Part shown: positions 35,635 to 44,166 of the stretch, one piece after another
Layout: every line of letters begins with the position of its first letter
Numbering within the stretch: the first letter of the stretch is position 1
Assembly: GCA_965229635.1 (NCBI GenBank)
Contig: OZ245894.1
Coordinates: forward strand, 6,882,001-6,946,000
Length of the DNA: 64,000 bases
Origin: BQJU01 sp965229635
GTDB lineage: Bacteria > Bacteroidota > Bacteroidia > Chitinophagales > Saprospiraceae
Reading direction: 5' to 3'
Translations under genes and position numbers: made by a program
The notes under the pieces: model-generated
What the model was told of the DNA's origin: nothing
Databases searched by the model: none
What the model saw: only the letters and a program-made list of their open reading frames with translations

Positions 35635-36303
35635 TTAAACGTCTTCAACAATGACCTCCAGGACATCTCCTTTGGGACGCTGGTGATCAAAAAGGCGGGA
35701 AGAATCTACTCCTACGCTAATGATGGTACGCAGGGCCGTATCAATACTCACATCGACATGCGTCAATTTCCCTTCGGGCACATGATAAATGCAACCATTA
35801 GCGGGGTTTGGTCCGGTTGGCACAAAAACAGTGATCATTCCACTCGGATGTTTGTCGGTAACAAAGCCGGTCATCAACACTCCGGTATTATAACAATCCA
35901 CCAAAACCACCTCAGTAAAAGGACTTTTTGTTGACCCTACAAATGCCTGGAGGCTGTCGCGAATGGTACCGTAGAAAGGCAACAGATTAAGGTAGTCGCG
36001 TTCTAAAATTCCCAGGGCACGCCCGCCTTTGGGAGATCGAATGATAAGTCCGAGAAGGAAAAAAACAAACAGGCAAATCACAAAAGAAACAAACCCTCCC
36101 ATCCAACTTGTCGTATTCAATTCCACGCCAAATAAGCCTGAAAAGGGCGTAATCGCCTTTGCCGCAAGATTAAAAACAAAGAATAGTCCAATGATTAAAA
36201 GCCCAATAGGCAAGATGCCAATCAGACCGGTCGTGACGGTACGAATAAAAAATTGTTGGAAGGAAACGGGTGGCGTATCAACTTTAACGGGAGCTGGCTT
36301 CAT
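35635..36303 (-). CDS. DUF502 membrane protein
   Basis: 222 residues with two N-terminal helices (GLIGILPIGLLIIGLFFVFNLAAKAI and FVSFVICLFVFFLLGLII) and a soluble domain. DUF502 family blocks are visible: LLPFYGTIRDSLQAFVGS, VVLVDCYNTGVLMTGFVTD and VFVPTGPNPANGCIYHVPEG. The family function is unknown. It lies upstream of the regulator with its own ATG and no shared promoter evident. A 91-base gap without features separates it from the LodB-like gene. Confidence 0.9.
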   Translation of the reverse strand: MKPAPVKVDTPPVSFQQFFIRTVTTGLIGILPIGLLIIGLFFVFNLAAKAITPFSGLFGVELNTTSWMGGFVSFVICLFVFFLLGLIIRSPKGGRALGILERDYLNLLPFYGTIRDSLQAFVGSTKSPFTEVVLVDCYNTGVLMTGFVTDKHPSGMITVFVPTGPNPANGCIYHVPEGKLTHVDVSIDTALRTIISVGVDSSRLFDHQRPKGDVLEVIVEDV

Positions 36304-36394
36304 ATGACAGGTTTTTTCTAATGCTAAAACAGCTGAGCCCCTCTAAACGTTTGGTCCATATCAGGTCGAAAATGAGTATTTGGGGATATTTTTT

Positions 36395-37501
36395 TCACGT
36401 GTTTTGCAAAAAAACTGCATGACGCTTTTGCCAAAATGGTTGATGCGGCCATCGCTGCTCTTCACCATAGAATGAAGCCTTGGTATCTAGATACGTTGCG
36501 AAGGTTTCCTGCATCCACCGATCGTACTTTTTGAGGCCATCATGATCCCCCTTAAAAAAATCCAGAATGGCATACCCTCCAAAAATACCGGTATGCAGTG
36601 CGTGCATGATGCCCTGAGAAGAAAGGGGGTCAAGCGTGGCGGCAGCATCTCCCACTGCCAGCCAGCGGTTACCAACCGTGTGTTCCAGCCGCTGTGAAGC
36701 CGCTGCCCATACCTGTTGTGATCCTACAGGTAACGCTCCAGACAAACGATTTTTAGTATGTTGGCTTTTAGCCAATAAAACATCCCATCCTTCCTGGCTA
36801 TTCAATGCATAGCATCCTGCCAATGGAGCATCGGTCATTGCCACAACGATCATTCTTTGCCCTGGCAGTAAAGCCGAATACCACCAGCCATTTTCCCAGG
36901 CTTCCACCATTGCATAGCTATCGGAAACGCCCTGATCGGGGAAGTGATAAAACTGGCAAAAACCAACCAAATTATCAGCTTTGATACGGGCAGTTTTTTG
37001 GCGTTTGGCCCACCAGGCATTACGCCCGCTGGCATCCACTACAAATCGGGTCGTGATGTTGAGGGTTTCGCTTCCTCTTTGAAGGTGCAAGGTGTACTGG
37101 TCTCCGTCGTTGTGCCAACGTTTCACCTTACTATTGCGTAGTAAACTGGCTCCACAGCTTTGCGCTTCCTCCGCCAAAAATGCATCAAAACCGCTGCGGT
37201 CAAGGTGCCAGCCCTGATTATTGGTTTGAAAGATGAACTCATTGGCATACAGCTCCTCAGATCCCCAGGCCGCACAAGTGCCATAAGCCGGTAAATGACC
37301 TTGCCGCAGAAATGCTGACGCAACGCCCAGTGTACGCAACAGATCCAGCGCAGTAGGGGGCAGAGACTCCCCTACCCGCTCCTGCTCATAGTTGCCCTCT
37401 TCAACCATCACGACCTTTAGTCCCGGCCGTTGTTGCAATAAGGTCAAAGCCACCGCACTTCCAGCCGGCCCTCCTCCGATAATTAGAACATCCACCTGCA
37501 T
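36395..37501 (-). CDS. LodB-like FAD-dependent oxidoreductase (maturation enzyme)
   Basis: 368 residues. N-terminal Rossmann motif DVLIIGGGPAGSAVALTLL (Gly9, Gly11, Gly14), GESLPPTALDLLRTLG, FVVDASGRNAWWAK and the second FAD motif AVGDAAATLDPLSSQGI place it in the geranylgeranyl-reductase/tryptophan-halogenase-like flavoproteins. It lacks a WxWxIP halogenase motif. It is the last gene of the operon with a LodA-type oxidase. In Marinomonas, LodB is required to form the cysteine tryptophylquinone cofactor in LodA, so a post-translational maturation role is inferred. It starts 2 bases after the preceding gene's stop. Confidence 0.85.
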   Translation of the reverse strand: MQVDVLIIGGGPAGSAVALTLLQQRPGLKVVMVEEGNYEQERVGESLPPTALDLLRTLGVASAFLRQGHLPAYGTCAAWGSEELYANEFIFQTNNQGWHLDRSGFDAFLAEEAQSCGASLLRNSKVKRWHNDGDQYTLHLQRGSETLNITTRFVVDASGRNAWWAKRQKTARIKADNLVGFCQFYHFPDQGVSDSYAMVEAWENGWWYSALLPGQRMIVVAMTDAPLAGCYALNSQEGWDVLLAKSQHTKNRLSGALPVGSQQVWAAASQRLEHTVGNRWLAVGDAAATLDPLSSQGIMHALHTGIFGGYAILDFFKGDHDGLKKYDRWMQETFATYLDTKASFYGEEQRWPHQPFWQKRHAVFLQNT

Positions 37502-37503
37502 TT

Positions 37504-37941
37504 TTAAATGCTACTTTCTTTTTGCTTTACAGCATACCAGGAAGCCACGACCCCCGCTGGGTGCAAGCCTCCGTCACCTCCCGGGTGAGGAATCACGCGG
37601 ACGATAGATCCGACAATGGCCGGCACCTGATTGATGCCATCCACCCAGGGATTGACCATATAGCCAACGTAGTTATATATCCACTCATTTCCACCCACAA
37701 CACCCTTACCCTGAAAGCGCAGGCAAAAGGGATCGCCATAATTTATTGAACCTTTGAGCTCCAGTTCCCAACCAGGGCCGAAGATCAATCCACTAAACTC
37801 ATTTCCTGGTGATGGATCAATGCGAATGGTGCCCTGACCAAATTCCAGGTCATTAAAGGAGGTACTCAGGTTTGGGTCATTATTGAGGCTACGGTAAGAC
37901 CATAAGCCTTCCAGAATAGAATGCAAACTTGCTTTTGACAT
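37504..37941 (-). CDS. Small unknown protein between LodA- and LodB-like genes
   Basis: 145 residues from MSKASL (an ATG at 37968 would overlap the lodA stop and is less likely). No signal peptide. The sequence is beta-rich: ILEGLWSYRSLNNDP ... LEFGQGTIRIDPSPGNEFSG ... LELKGSINYGDPFCLRFQGKG ... WIYNYVGYMVNPWVDGINQVPAIVGSIVRVIPH, resembling a lipocalin- or avidin-like small barrel. It is tightly coupled to both neighbours (23 and 2 bases), so a role in maturation or activity of the oxidase is likely but unproven. The leader has a short AGGTTTT tandem repeat at 37947-37965. Confidence 0.75.
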   Translation of the reverse strand: MSKASLHSILEGLWSYRSLNNDPNLSTSFNDLEFGQGTIRIDPSPGNEFSGLIFGPGWELELKGSINYGDPFCLRFQGKGVVGGNEWIYNYVGYMVNPWVDGINQVPAIVGSIVRVIPHPGGDGGLHPAGVVASWYAVKQKESSI

Positions 37942-37964
37942 GTTTAAGGTTTTAGGTTTTAGGT

Positions 37965-40127
37965 TCACTCTTCTGCTTCGGTTTCTACATAAGCCGGGCC
38001 GTTAGGATCAACATCCTGTTTGACCACAAAGCCGAGTTTTGACCACTCGGTGACCATCTTATAATCACCAGCCTTGGTAGCCGGAATGCCCCGGGCCCAG
38101 TCTACCTGATCGTAGCTGTAGGTCGTCACATTTTTACCTTTCTGTTTGGTGTGGTTGGTAAACTGCTGCCACACCTGCATCGGCCGGTGCGAGGGCCACC
38201 AGAGGGTTTGCTTGGTCTTTTGCCGCCGTTTCAGCGGCGCATCGGCCGGGCTATCAGGATAGAGCACATTCCATTGGTCGTAAGTCACATCAATGTCCTG
38301 ATCTGAGCATTCATTAAAATCCGATTGCCAGGGAAGTGCACTATATTTTGTGATATCACCGGGTTGCATACCATCATCAAAACCATTATCTGTTGACAGA
38401 TCAGGTGGTGAGAATAAGGCTGTAACGCCCGGAGTTGTTTTTACGGTACGGGAGGTCAGATTAGGCGTATACTGTTCGTCAATCCGAATGCGGTAGGGCT
38501 TACTGTATATGGCCGGATTACGCACAATCCAGGCCACTTCAGCACCGGGACAAAAGGCTCCACCCAGTCCATTGGCCAACACTCCACGATCCAGCAATGT
38601 GCCCTTTTCAATGGGCTGCTCCACCTGGCTGTCTTGGATGTCCTCATCTTTTTCGTTGATGAATTTACCTTCAGCCCATTGTTTTAGCAAAAACAACTGG
38701 GTATCGGTCAGTCGCAAAAATTTCGATGGCAAGGTATTGGTCAGTGGATTATCACCGCAGAGTAAGGGCATTAGTTCCTTAAGGTAATTAGCCGAAGACT
38801 CGCCACCACCGGGCCTTTCCCGTCGTGGTGACAGATTATAATCGGGTCGGGTGACCAATAGCTGATTCTCTTCGCCGGGCCGCCGCAGCGCCTCGTAGAT
38901 AAAGACACGCATCGATTTATAGGTGTCCGGCTGGCCGTGTTTGGGTGGTTGGGAAACCAGACTTTCGTCAAAATCCCCCCGCGCACCAATCTCGTGCGCA
39001 TCATTAGATGTGGCCAGCACCGCAGTCGTGAATTGCATGTAATAGGGGCGGGTTAGAATAGGCCATATCTCTTTGTAGAAATACGGATAATAGTCCTGGT
39101 TATATGTTTTGGGTGAATCACGCCAAAAGTCCAGATCGGCGGTATCTTCCGGGTTGATTTTTTCCGGGTTATCAAAATTCCCCCGACCATACAGATAGGT
39201 ATTGTAGGCAAATTCCCTTACAGAAAGATCATAGATCAGGTCATCTAGCGTAATCATGTCCACAATTTGTGGTGCAAAGGAGGGATATCCCACAATCACC
39301 CAGGCCGGATCATGAGCCACCTGATAGCGCAGTTGATGATCCAAATTATCCTGATAAATCAATTTAGCGGTAACCGGTCCATCAGAGATGTCATCAAACC
39401 AGCCTTCATTATTGGCATAATGGGTGATTTTTGGTTGTGGAAACGCTTGTTTGTAAGACCCGGAATTACCAAATCCACCTCTTACAATCAGGCGAATATT
39501 TTGATCTTTGGTTTGAACGGTATTGATCGCTCCCAGGCTTTCAATTGAATTGGGAATAAGCGGAGGAGGAAAATTCTGGCTCTGCATGTCGTTTTCTCCT
39601 TTGGTAAAGCTGGCCGATGTTTGACCTTCCTTCATGCCATAAACCGTTTGTGAGCCTGGATCAATGATTAGTCTTTGTCGGTCGGTTCCAGTCACTTCAG
39701 CGTTCCGCCACGGATGATCGGGCTCATAGCCATGTTCTCCCTGGAGTTGTTCAAATTGGTACCAACTTGCCTTCTTATTGGCCATCCATACCGTCCACTC
39801 AATATCCACCAATTTACCGGAGGTCCCCTCTCCCTGGATGATATCTCCTACCTTCAGCTCCCGTCCGTGCGGATGGTCTTCGTCATAGACATAGATTTGA
39901 AAGCGTGCGGCCTGCCGCTTCACACGGCCTTGTCCATCCTTGAAGCTGGTCGTGGTCTGTTCGTTGCCGTTGGAATCCAACTTGGCATTACCCTGCTCAT
40001 CGCAATCGATAGGCAATCCACCTTCGGTTTCCGGAGCCAGGTAAATGTCGGTAGGACTATTGCCCACCCTTGCAATGCCGATCGCTGGGTGGATTTTATA
40101 TCGTGCTGTTAAATCATTCGCTTGCAT
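37965..40127 (-). CDS. LodA/GoxA-type cysteine tryptophylquinone oxidase
   Basis: 720 residues, similar to LodA (about 726). N-terminal signature IHPAIGIARVGNSP (residues 12-24) and RFQIYVYDEDHPHGRE (75-90) are diagnostic. Family oxidases deaminate amino acids (lysine or glycine) with a self-derived CTQ cofactor, releasing H2O2 and ammonia. The likely cofactor Trp is Trp600 in SALPWQSDFNEC. The cysteine partner region reads ANGLGGAFCPGAEVAW, with a single Cys525, whereas family members I recall have Cys at other positions in this block, so cofactor formation needs checking. No classical signal peptide. It sits between the tyrosinase and the small protein. Confidence 0.9.
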   Translation of the reverse strand: MQANDLTARYKIHPAIGIARVGNSPTDIYLAPETEGGLPIDCDEQGNAKLDSNGNEQTTTSFKDGQGRVKRQAARFQIYVYDEDHPHGRELKVGDIIQGEGTSGKLVDIEWTVWMANKKASWYQFEQLQGEHGYEPDHPWRNAEVTGTDRQRLIIDPGSQTVYGMKEGQTSASFTKGENDMQSQNFPPPLIPNSIESLGAINTVQTKDQNIRLIVRGGFGNSGSYKQAFPQPKITHYANNEGWFDDISDGPVTAKLIYQDNLDHQLRYQVAHDPAWVIVGYPSFAPQIVDMITLDDLIYDLSVREFAYNTYLYGRGNFDNPEKINPEDTADLDFWRDSPKTYNQDYYPYFYKEIWPILTRPYYMQFTTAVLATSNDAHEIGARGDFDESLVSQPPKHGQPDTYKSMRVFIYEALRRPGEENQLLVTRPDYNLSPRRERPGGGESSANYLKELMPLLCGDNPLTNTLPSKFLRLTDTQLFLLKQWAEGKFINEKDEDIQDSQVEQPIEKGTLLDRGVLANGLGGAFCPGAEVAWIVRNPAIYSKPYRIRIDEQYTPNLTSRTVKTTPGVTALFSPPDLSTDNGFDDGMQPGDITKYSALPWQSDFNECSDQDIDVTYDQWNVLYPDSPADAPLKRRQKTKQTLWWPSHRPMQVWQQFTNHTKQKGKNVTTYSYDQVDWARGIPATKAGDYKMVTEWSKLGFVVKQDVDPNGPAYVETEAEE

Positions 40128-40173
40128 ATAGAAATAGGATTTTCAGGTTGTTTAATGTTGAAGTTTTCGTCAT

Positions 40174-42324
40174 CTAGTCCATGAAATTCATGGAAACACC
40201 GTCTAGCTGAAGCAGTTTAGGATCAGATTCCGTACCCGGCCCAATCACCACCAGGGAGACCTGCAAACTCTTTGCTCCCTTTTCTACCAGTTTCCTGACG
40301 GTATCGGTGACATCCAACTTGACATTTCTAGGTGTGTTGTGGTGCATGGTACGAATGTCAAACATTCCTCGATCCTTTTTTGGTGGATCACAGTGACCGG
40401 GGCCACCAATGCACTCTCCGTGACCGAAAAAGCTGACAAAGCCGGCGTAGTTTTCATTGCCATTCTGCGGAGTCTGAGAAGTGGCATCCGGTTGGTTGAT
40501 GAATACCCGCAATCCATACGAAATGGATGGTTGTATCACATTGTGGAGCCTCAGCTCAGCCTTAAACCGGTCGGAAAGCATGGCCGCCGTTGTGCCCATT
40601 TCTCCTGATTTAAAGCGCGACATTTTCAAATTGCGATTCGTTTCGATATAATGACTACCTATCACATATTCATAGCCCAGTCGCTTGATGCTCAGGGCAT
40701 CCTTGACCATGTAATCCAACCCGGAAAGTGAAGCCGTCAACCCCACCGGTTCCTGACCGGGGTGCAGCTCCTGCCAGCGGTGGAAAATGCGGTCTACCTG
40801 AGAGTGGTGTGGCCAGAAGATGGGATCATATCCGGCCGTTAGATTATTGAGCATATCACCAACGGCGGGCTCATTTTGGGGATCGTTTGGGTCGGCATTT
40901 GGGTTAAACCCTCCCGACCAGATGTGGCCCGTATTGTGTGGATTCATATCCAATGCTCCGTATGAGGTATCGTATTGCGGTCCACCGCCAAAATCAGTCC
41001 AGTTGCTAATTTGTAGAATTTGTTCTACATCCTTCTTGCGTGGATAGTGGTGATTGAATTTCGTCTGCATGCCTTCTTCACCCAGTGCTTTGCCATTATT
41101 GTCATAAAAATTGGCAGGATAGCGGAAAGGATACCACAGCGGATTGGCACTTCTCAGCTCTGCACGAATGGCCAGCTTATTTTTTGCCAGTGCTTCCTTA
41201 CCGATCAATTGCTCTACTCCCCAAAAGAATTCCAGTCCGGAATTGTATTGATATCCCACCATATCGCTAATGGTAGCGGGCACGCCCTGATCAACCAGCC
41301 GCTGAGCAGCTTCTTTGGTCAAATAGCAGCGCAGAATGGTAGGGATAACGCCACTAACCATTTCGCGGGGAATCTTCTTCTTGATGCTCTTGGGAAAGTT
41401 TTTCATCACCTCTTTTTGAGAAGGTAGAAAACCCATCAGGTACATGTCCATTGGCCAATCCCAATAGGGCAAAGTCACATCGGGCACAACCTCCTGCAAC
41501 CGCTTTTCAAACTCATATAAAAACATGCGGTGCCAGGGCAAAAACTGTTCCCAGCCGTGCTGACACTCATCACCGTGCAGGCGTCCCCAATAGTTATAAT
41601 TTCGGTTATCAAGGGGATATTTATCCAGGTTCAACAACTCCTGAATGGCATAACGGTATTTACATATTTCATCTTCGGTAAGAAATTCAATGTTTTTCCG
41701 CTGCTTTAATCCATTCGACTCATGCTTAATTTCATTGATCGGCCGATCAGAGATCACGTGTGCCTCATGTCCGGCAGCAAGTCGCTCCTGCTGCTGTTGA
41801 TCCACGGCCGTTTGGTGATCGTCATCCGGACAGCCATCATCAATCCATTTGGAAATGTACTGAATGTCCTCGGCCGATACGCTGCTGCCTCCCCAGGGTA
41901 GCGGCGGAAAATGACTTCCGTCAAATGGGAATTCACCTTTAAGGCCAATAATCAGGCCCGACTTGGCACCGCGGCCCGGCGAAGAGACGAGCGTCTGGTC
42001 GCTATCACTACAGCAGTCAGATTTCGGTTTTTCAGTAGCTTCAGAAGAGGAATTGCCACAGCAACTCTTACTTGCCGGGGCTGGGTTGGTACCCGGTTGC
42101 GGCATACCAAAATCTGAGCAATCGATGGGCTTCGGCGCCTCCGCGATCATGCGAATGTCGTAGATAACAACTTTTAAAAACTGCTCAATTGGAAGATCCC
42201 AAAAGCGCCCGTATCCCTGATAGTCGGCTGTAGAGTCACCGGCTGCCTTATTGAGAATAGCCCGTACGTGCTCCAGGCGGCTTTGGGGCTTACCCGGTTT
42301 CTTTTTGGTTGGTTTCGTTGCCAT
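40174..42324 (-). CDS. Tyrosinase-family copper oxidase with N-terminal extension
   Basis: 716 residues. CuA ligands are His250 (GRLHGDE), His256 and His265 (HGWEQFLPWHRMFLYEFE). CuB ligands are His463 and His467 (MNPHNTGHIWSGG) and one His of FWPHHSQVDRIF (506-507). Tyrosinases oxidise phenols and catechols to quinones. Residues 1-200 form an unusual extension: a basic start, a cysteine-rich patch (CCGNSS ... DCCSDSD, residues 88-107) and FPPLPWGGSSVSAEDIQYIS...WIDDGCPDDD, which resembles the C-terminal half of cytochrome-c-like domains but has no CxxCH. The C-terminal 200 residues are beta-rich. It is first in the operon with lodA- and lodB-like genes. Confidence 0.93.
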   Translation of the reverse strand: MATKPTKKKPGKPQSRLEHVRAILNKAAGDSTADYQGYGRFWDLPIEQFLKVVIYDIRMIAEAPKPIDCSDFGMPQPGTNPAPASKSCCGNSSSEATEKPKSDCCSDSDQTLVSSPGRGAKSGLIIGLKGEFPFDGSHFPPLPWGGSSVSAEDIQYISKWIDDGCPDDDHQTAVDQQQQERLAAGHEAHVISDRPINEIKHESNGLKQRKNIEFLTEDEICKYRYAIQELLNLDKYPLDNRNYNYWGRLHGDECQHGWEQFLPWHRMFLYEFEKRLQEVVPDVTLPYWDWPMDMYLMGFLPSQKEVMKNFPKSIKKKIPREMVSGVIPTILRCYLTKEAAQRLVDQGVPATISDMVGYQYNSGLEFFWGVEQLIGKEALAKNKLAIRAELRSANPLWYPFRYPANFYDNNGKALGEEGMQTKFNHHYPRKKDVEQILQISNWTDFGGGPQYDTSYGALDMNPHNTGHIWSGGFNPNADPNDPQNEPAVGDMLNNLTAGYDPIFWPHHSQVDRIFHRWQELHPGQEPVGLTASLSGLDYMVKDALSIKRLGYEYVIGSHYIETNRNLKMSRFKSGEMGTTAAMLSDRFKAELRLHNVIQPSISYGLRVFINQPDATSQTPQNGNENYAGFVSFFGHGECIGGPGHCDPPKKDRGMFDIRTMHHNTPRNVKLDVTDTVRKLVEKGAKSLQVSLVVIGPGTESDPKLLQLDGVSMNFMD

Positions 42325-42527
42325 AAATAGATGGGTTGTAGGTTTTAGGCTATAAAATTAGACCATCTACCATCCTGGAAACAGGGCAATTGTACCCAAA
42401 ATATTAAAAGGGGATTAACACCTACCCTACCGGGTATTTTTACCGGATTTCGCGAAAGCGTACATTTTCGCTTACCTCATCGTGTTAAAAACACCAACTT
42501 GCAGCAAATACCTAAATCCGCAACAAA

Positions 42528-44057
42528 ATGAAAAAATCAATGCAAAAGTCCTTATTCGGCTTTAGTCGAGTATGCTTGTTTCTATTCATCGTTTCCGCCT
42601 TCTGGTTTTGCGAACAAAATGGCAAACCAGCCGAAGAAACAGACCTGGTAGAAGCAGAAACCCCGTACATCAACATCAGCTCAACGGTACCCAAAGATAT
42701 TGCCCGTACCGCCAGTGTCGAAGACATCGCCAAATTTGCCTGGGAGGAACTCCTGTCCATGAGTTGGAAGTCGACGTACACAACTGCCAACCCCCAGCGT
42801 GGTGTGGGAGATACAGCCTGGTCCTATGCTGATGCCGGTGCATATCCCGGCCTTGTGGTCTGGGAAACCTACGCCCACCGCACGGAGCTGCGTCCTTTTT
42901 ACGGCAAAATACAACCCTTTAATTCACCTCCGCACTACAGCTTTGGCGATACTATGGACATTAAACCCGCTCCGGGGGAAAATCCCAGTTTTGAATTGTT
43001 TAACAACCTCGATGAAAACAACGAAATCGGTTCCTGTGACATCTATGCACACAGCGATCGTGAACAAATGGTGCTTTATCAGGCCAAAGTAAATGCAGAT
43101 GAATACAATTACTTCAAGAAAAACCTACAGGACACAAACGTTCTGAAGAGCGCGATAAGCAATACCTTTAATAACCTTGTGAAATACAAGGCATACTATG
43201 AGGGAGCCACCAGCAGCTGTAATTGTCCGCCGGATAGTAATGTAATCTGCCTGCCTTGTGGAGGAGCTACAATTCCCGGCAGTTCCAACACTTATGAAGG
43301 GGCCATTGAAATTAAAACAGCCTGGCGCAAACTCGATCCCGCCAAGGATGATACCACCCGTTTTTTCCGCAGAAATGTACTGTATTACACTCAGGGTTCG
43401 GGCAATACCATTTACTATCACAATGGCATCTTCGGTCTGGTCGGCATTCACATCATCCACAAAACCCAAAGCTTTCCTGATTTTATATTCGCCTCCTGGG
43501 AGCAGGTGGATGACCGCAGTGCGGATATGCAGTATGTGCTGCTTGATAATAGTGGTAAGGAAACAGGTGGCATGAAACCTGTATTGCCTGATCAACATGT
43601 GGTGCCTCCATACCTGGATTCTGTAACTCAAAAGGTTTGGGACCAACTAACGGGCATCAACAAGGAAAGCATCTGGCAATACTACCGCCTCATTGGAGTA
43701 CAATCGATTCCCTACAACAGTCTGGCCGAAGACCCGAGCAAAAACTACTACATGGCCAATTTCGTAATCGAATCCGATTCTTTCCTGTCCGTATTCAGTG
43801 GTCCAGGATTTGGCCAGAATGCCTTTAATGGCAATAATCTGATCTATGATGGACAATTATTTAATATGGGTGGATGCAAAGGCTGTCACGGCGTAGCCCA
43901 AACCAGTTTTGGTACCGACTTCAGCTTCCTCCTCGACTTTGGCAATGGGAAACCTACGTTTAAGCCTGATGTACTGAAAGCCGGCGCTTCAACTGATGCC
44001 GCTATGCTAGAATTGCAGAAAAAATACCTGGTGGGAACGGGTATTGAGTTGAAATAA
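42528..44057 (+). CDS. Exported protein with one c-type haem motif, divergent from the oxidase operon
   Basis: 509 residues. A signal peptide ends near FIVSAFWFCEQN; Cys28 may be lipidated, though the residues before it are not ideal. Most of the protein is unrecognised sequence (AKFAWEELLSMSWKSTY, GLVVWETYAHRTELRPFYG), with a cysteine cluster around CNCPPDSNVICLPCGG (about residues 228-245). A single haem-binding motif, CKGCH, sits at about 449-453. It is transcribed away from the tyrosinase gene across 203 bases and could pass or accept electrons for the oxidases. Similar proteins near tyrosinase or LodA genes are my recollection only. Confidence 0.75.
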   Translation: MKKSMQKSLFGFSRVCLFLFIVSAFWFCEQNGKPAEETDLVEAETPYINISSTVPKDIARTASVEDIAKFAWEELLSMSWKSTYTTANPQRGVGDTAWSYADAGAYPGLVVWETYAHRTELRPFYGKIQPFNSPPHYSFGDTMDIKPAPGENPSFELFNNLDENNEIGSCDIYAHSDREQMVLYQAKVNADEYNYFKKNLQDTNVLKSAISNTFNNLVKYKAYYEGATSSCNCPPDSNVICLPCGGATIPGSSNTYEGAIEIKTAWRKLDPAKDDTTRFFRRNVLYYTQGSGNTIYYHNGIFGLVGIHIIHKTQSFPDFIFASWEQVDDRSADMQYVLLDNSGKETGGMKPVLPDQHVVPPYLDSVTQKVWDQLTGINKESIWQYYRLIGVQSIPYNSLAEDPSKNYYMANFVIESDSFLSVFSGPGFGQNAFNGNNLIYDGQLFNMGGCKGCHGVAQTSFGTDFSFLLDFGNGKPTFKPDVLKAGASTDAAMLELQKKYLVGTGIELK

Positions 44058-44074
44058 CAAACAAAGTATTCTAT

Positions 44075-44166
44075 TTGACAATCTGCCCCCTGAATAGAAG
44101 CTATCTCAAAATTATTTTTGAGATAGCTTCCAAACCAATTCCCAGACCAGGGCGGCAGATTGTCAA
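44075..44166. repeat. Nested palindrome, outer 13-bp arms and inner 15-bp hairpin
   Basis: Outer arms TTGACAATCTGCC (44075-44087) and GGCAGATTGTCAA (44154-44166) are exact inverted repeats. Inside, GAAGCTATCTCAAAA (44097-44111) pairs exactly with TTTTGAGATAGCTTC (44116-44130) around 4 bases. The inner hairpin may terminate the haem-protein gene. The 92-bp whole, with perfect ends, also looks like a miniature mobile element. Confidence 0.75.

Noticed and set aside
36395..37501. Tryptophan halogenase
   Set aside because: The flavoprotein folds alike, but the WxWxIP halogenase motif is absent and the gene is linked to a LodA-type oxidase.
43125..43646. 173-codon open frame on the minus strand
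   Set aside because: Antisense to the haem-motif protein, whose signal peptide and CKGCH fix the frame.
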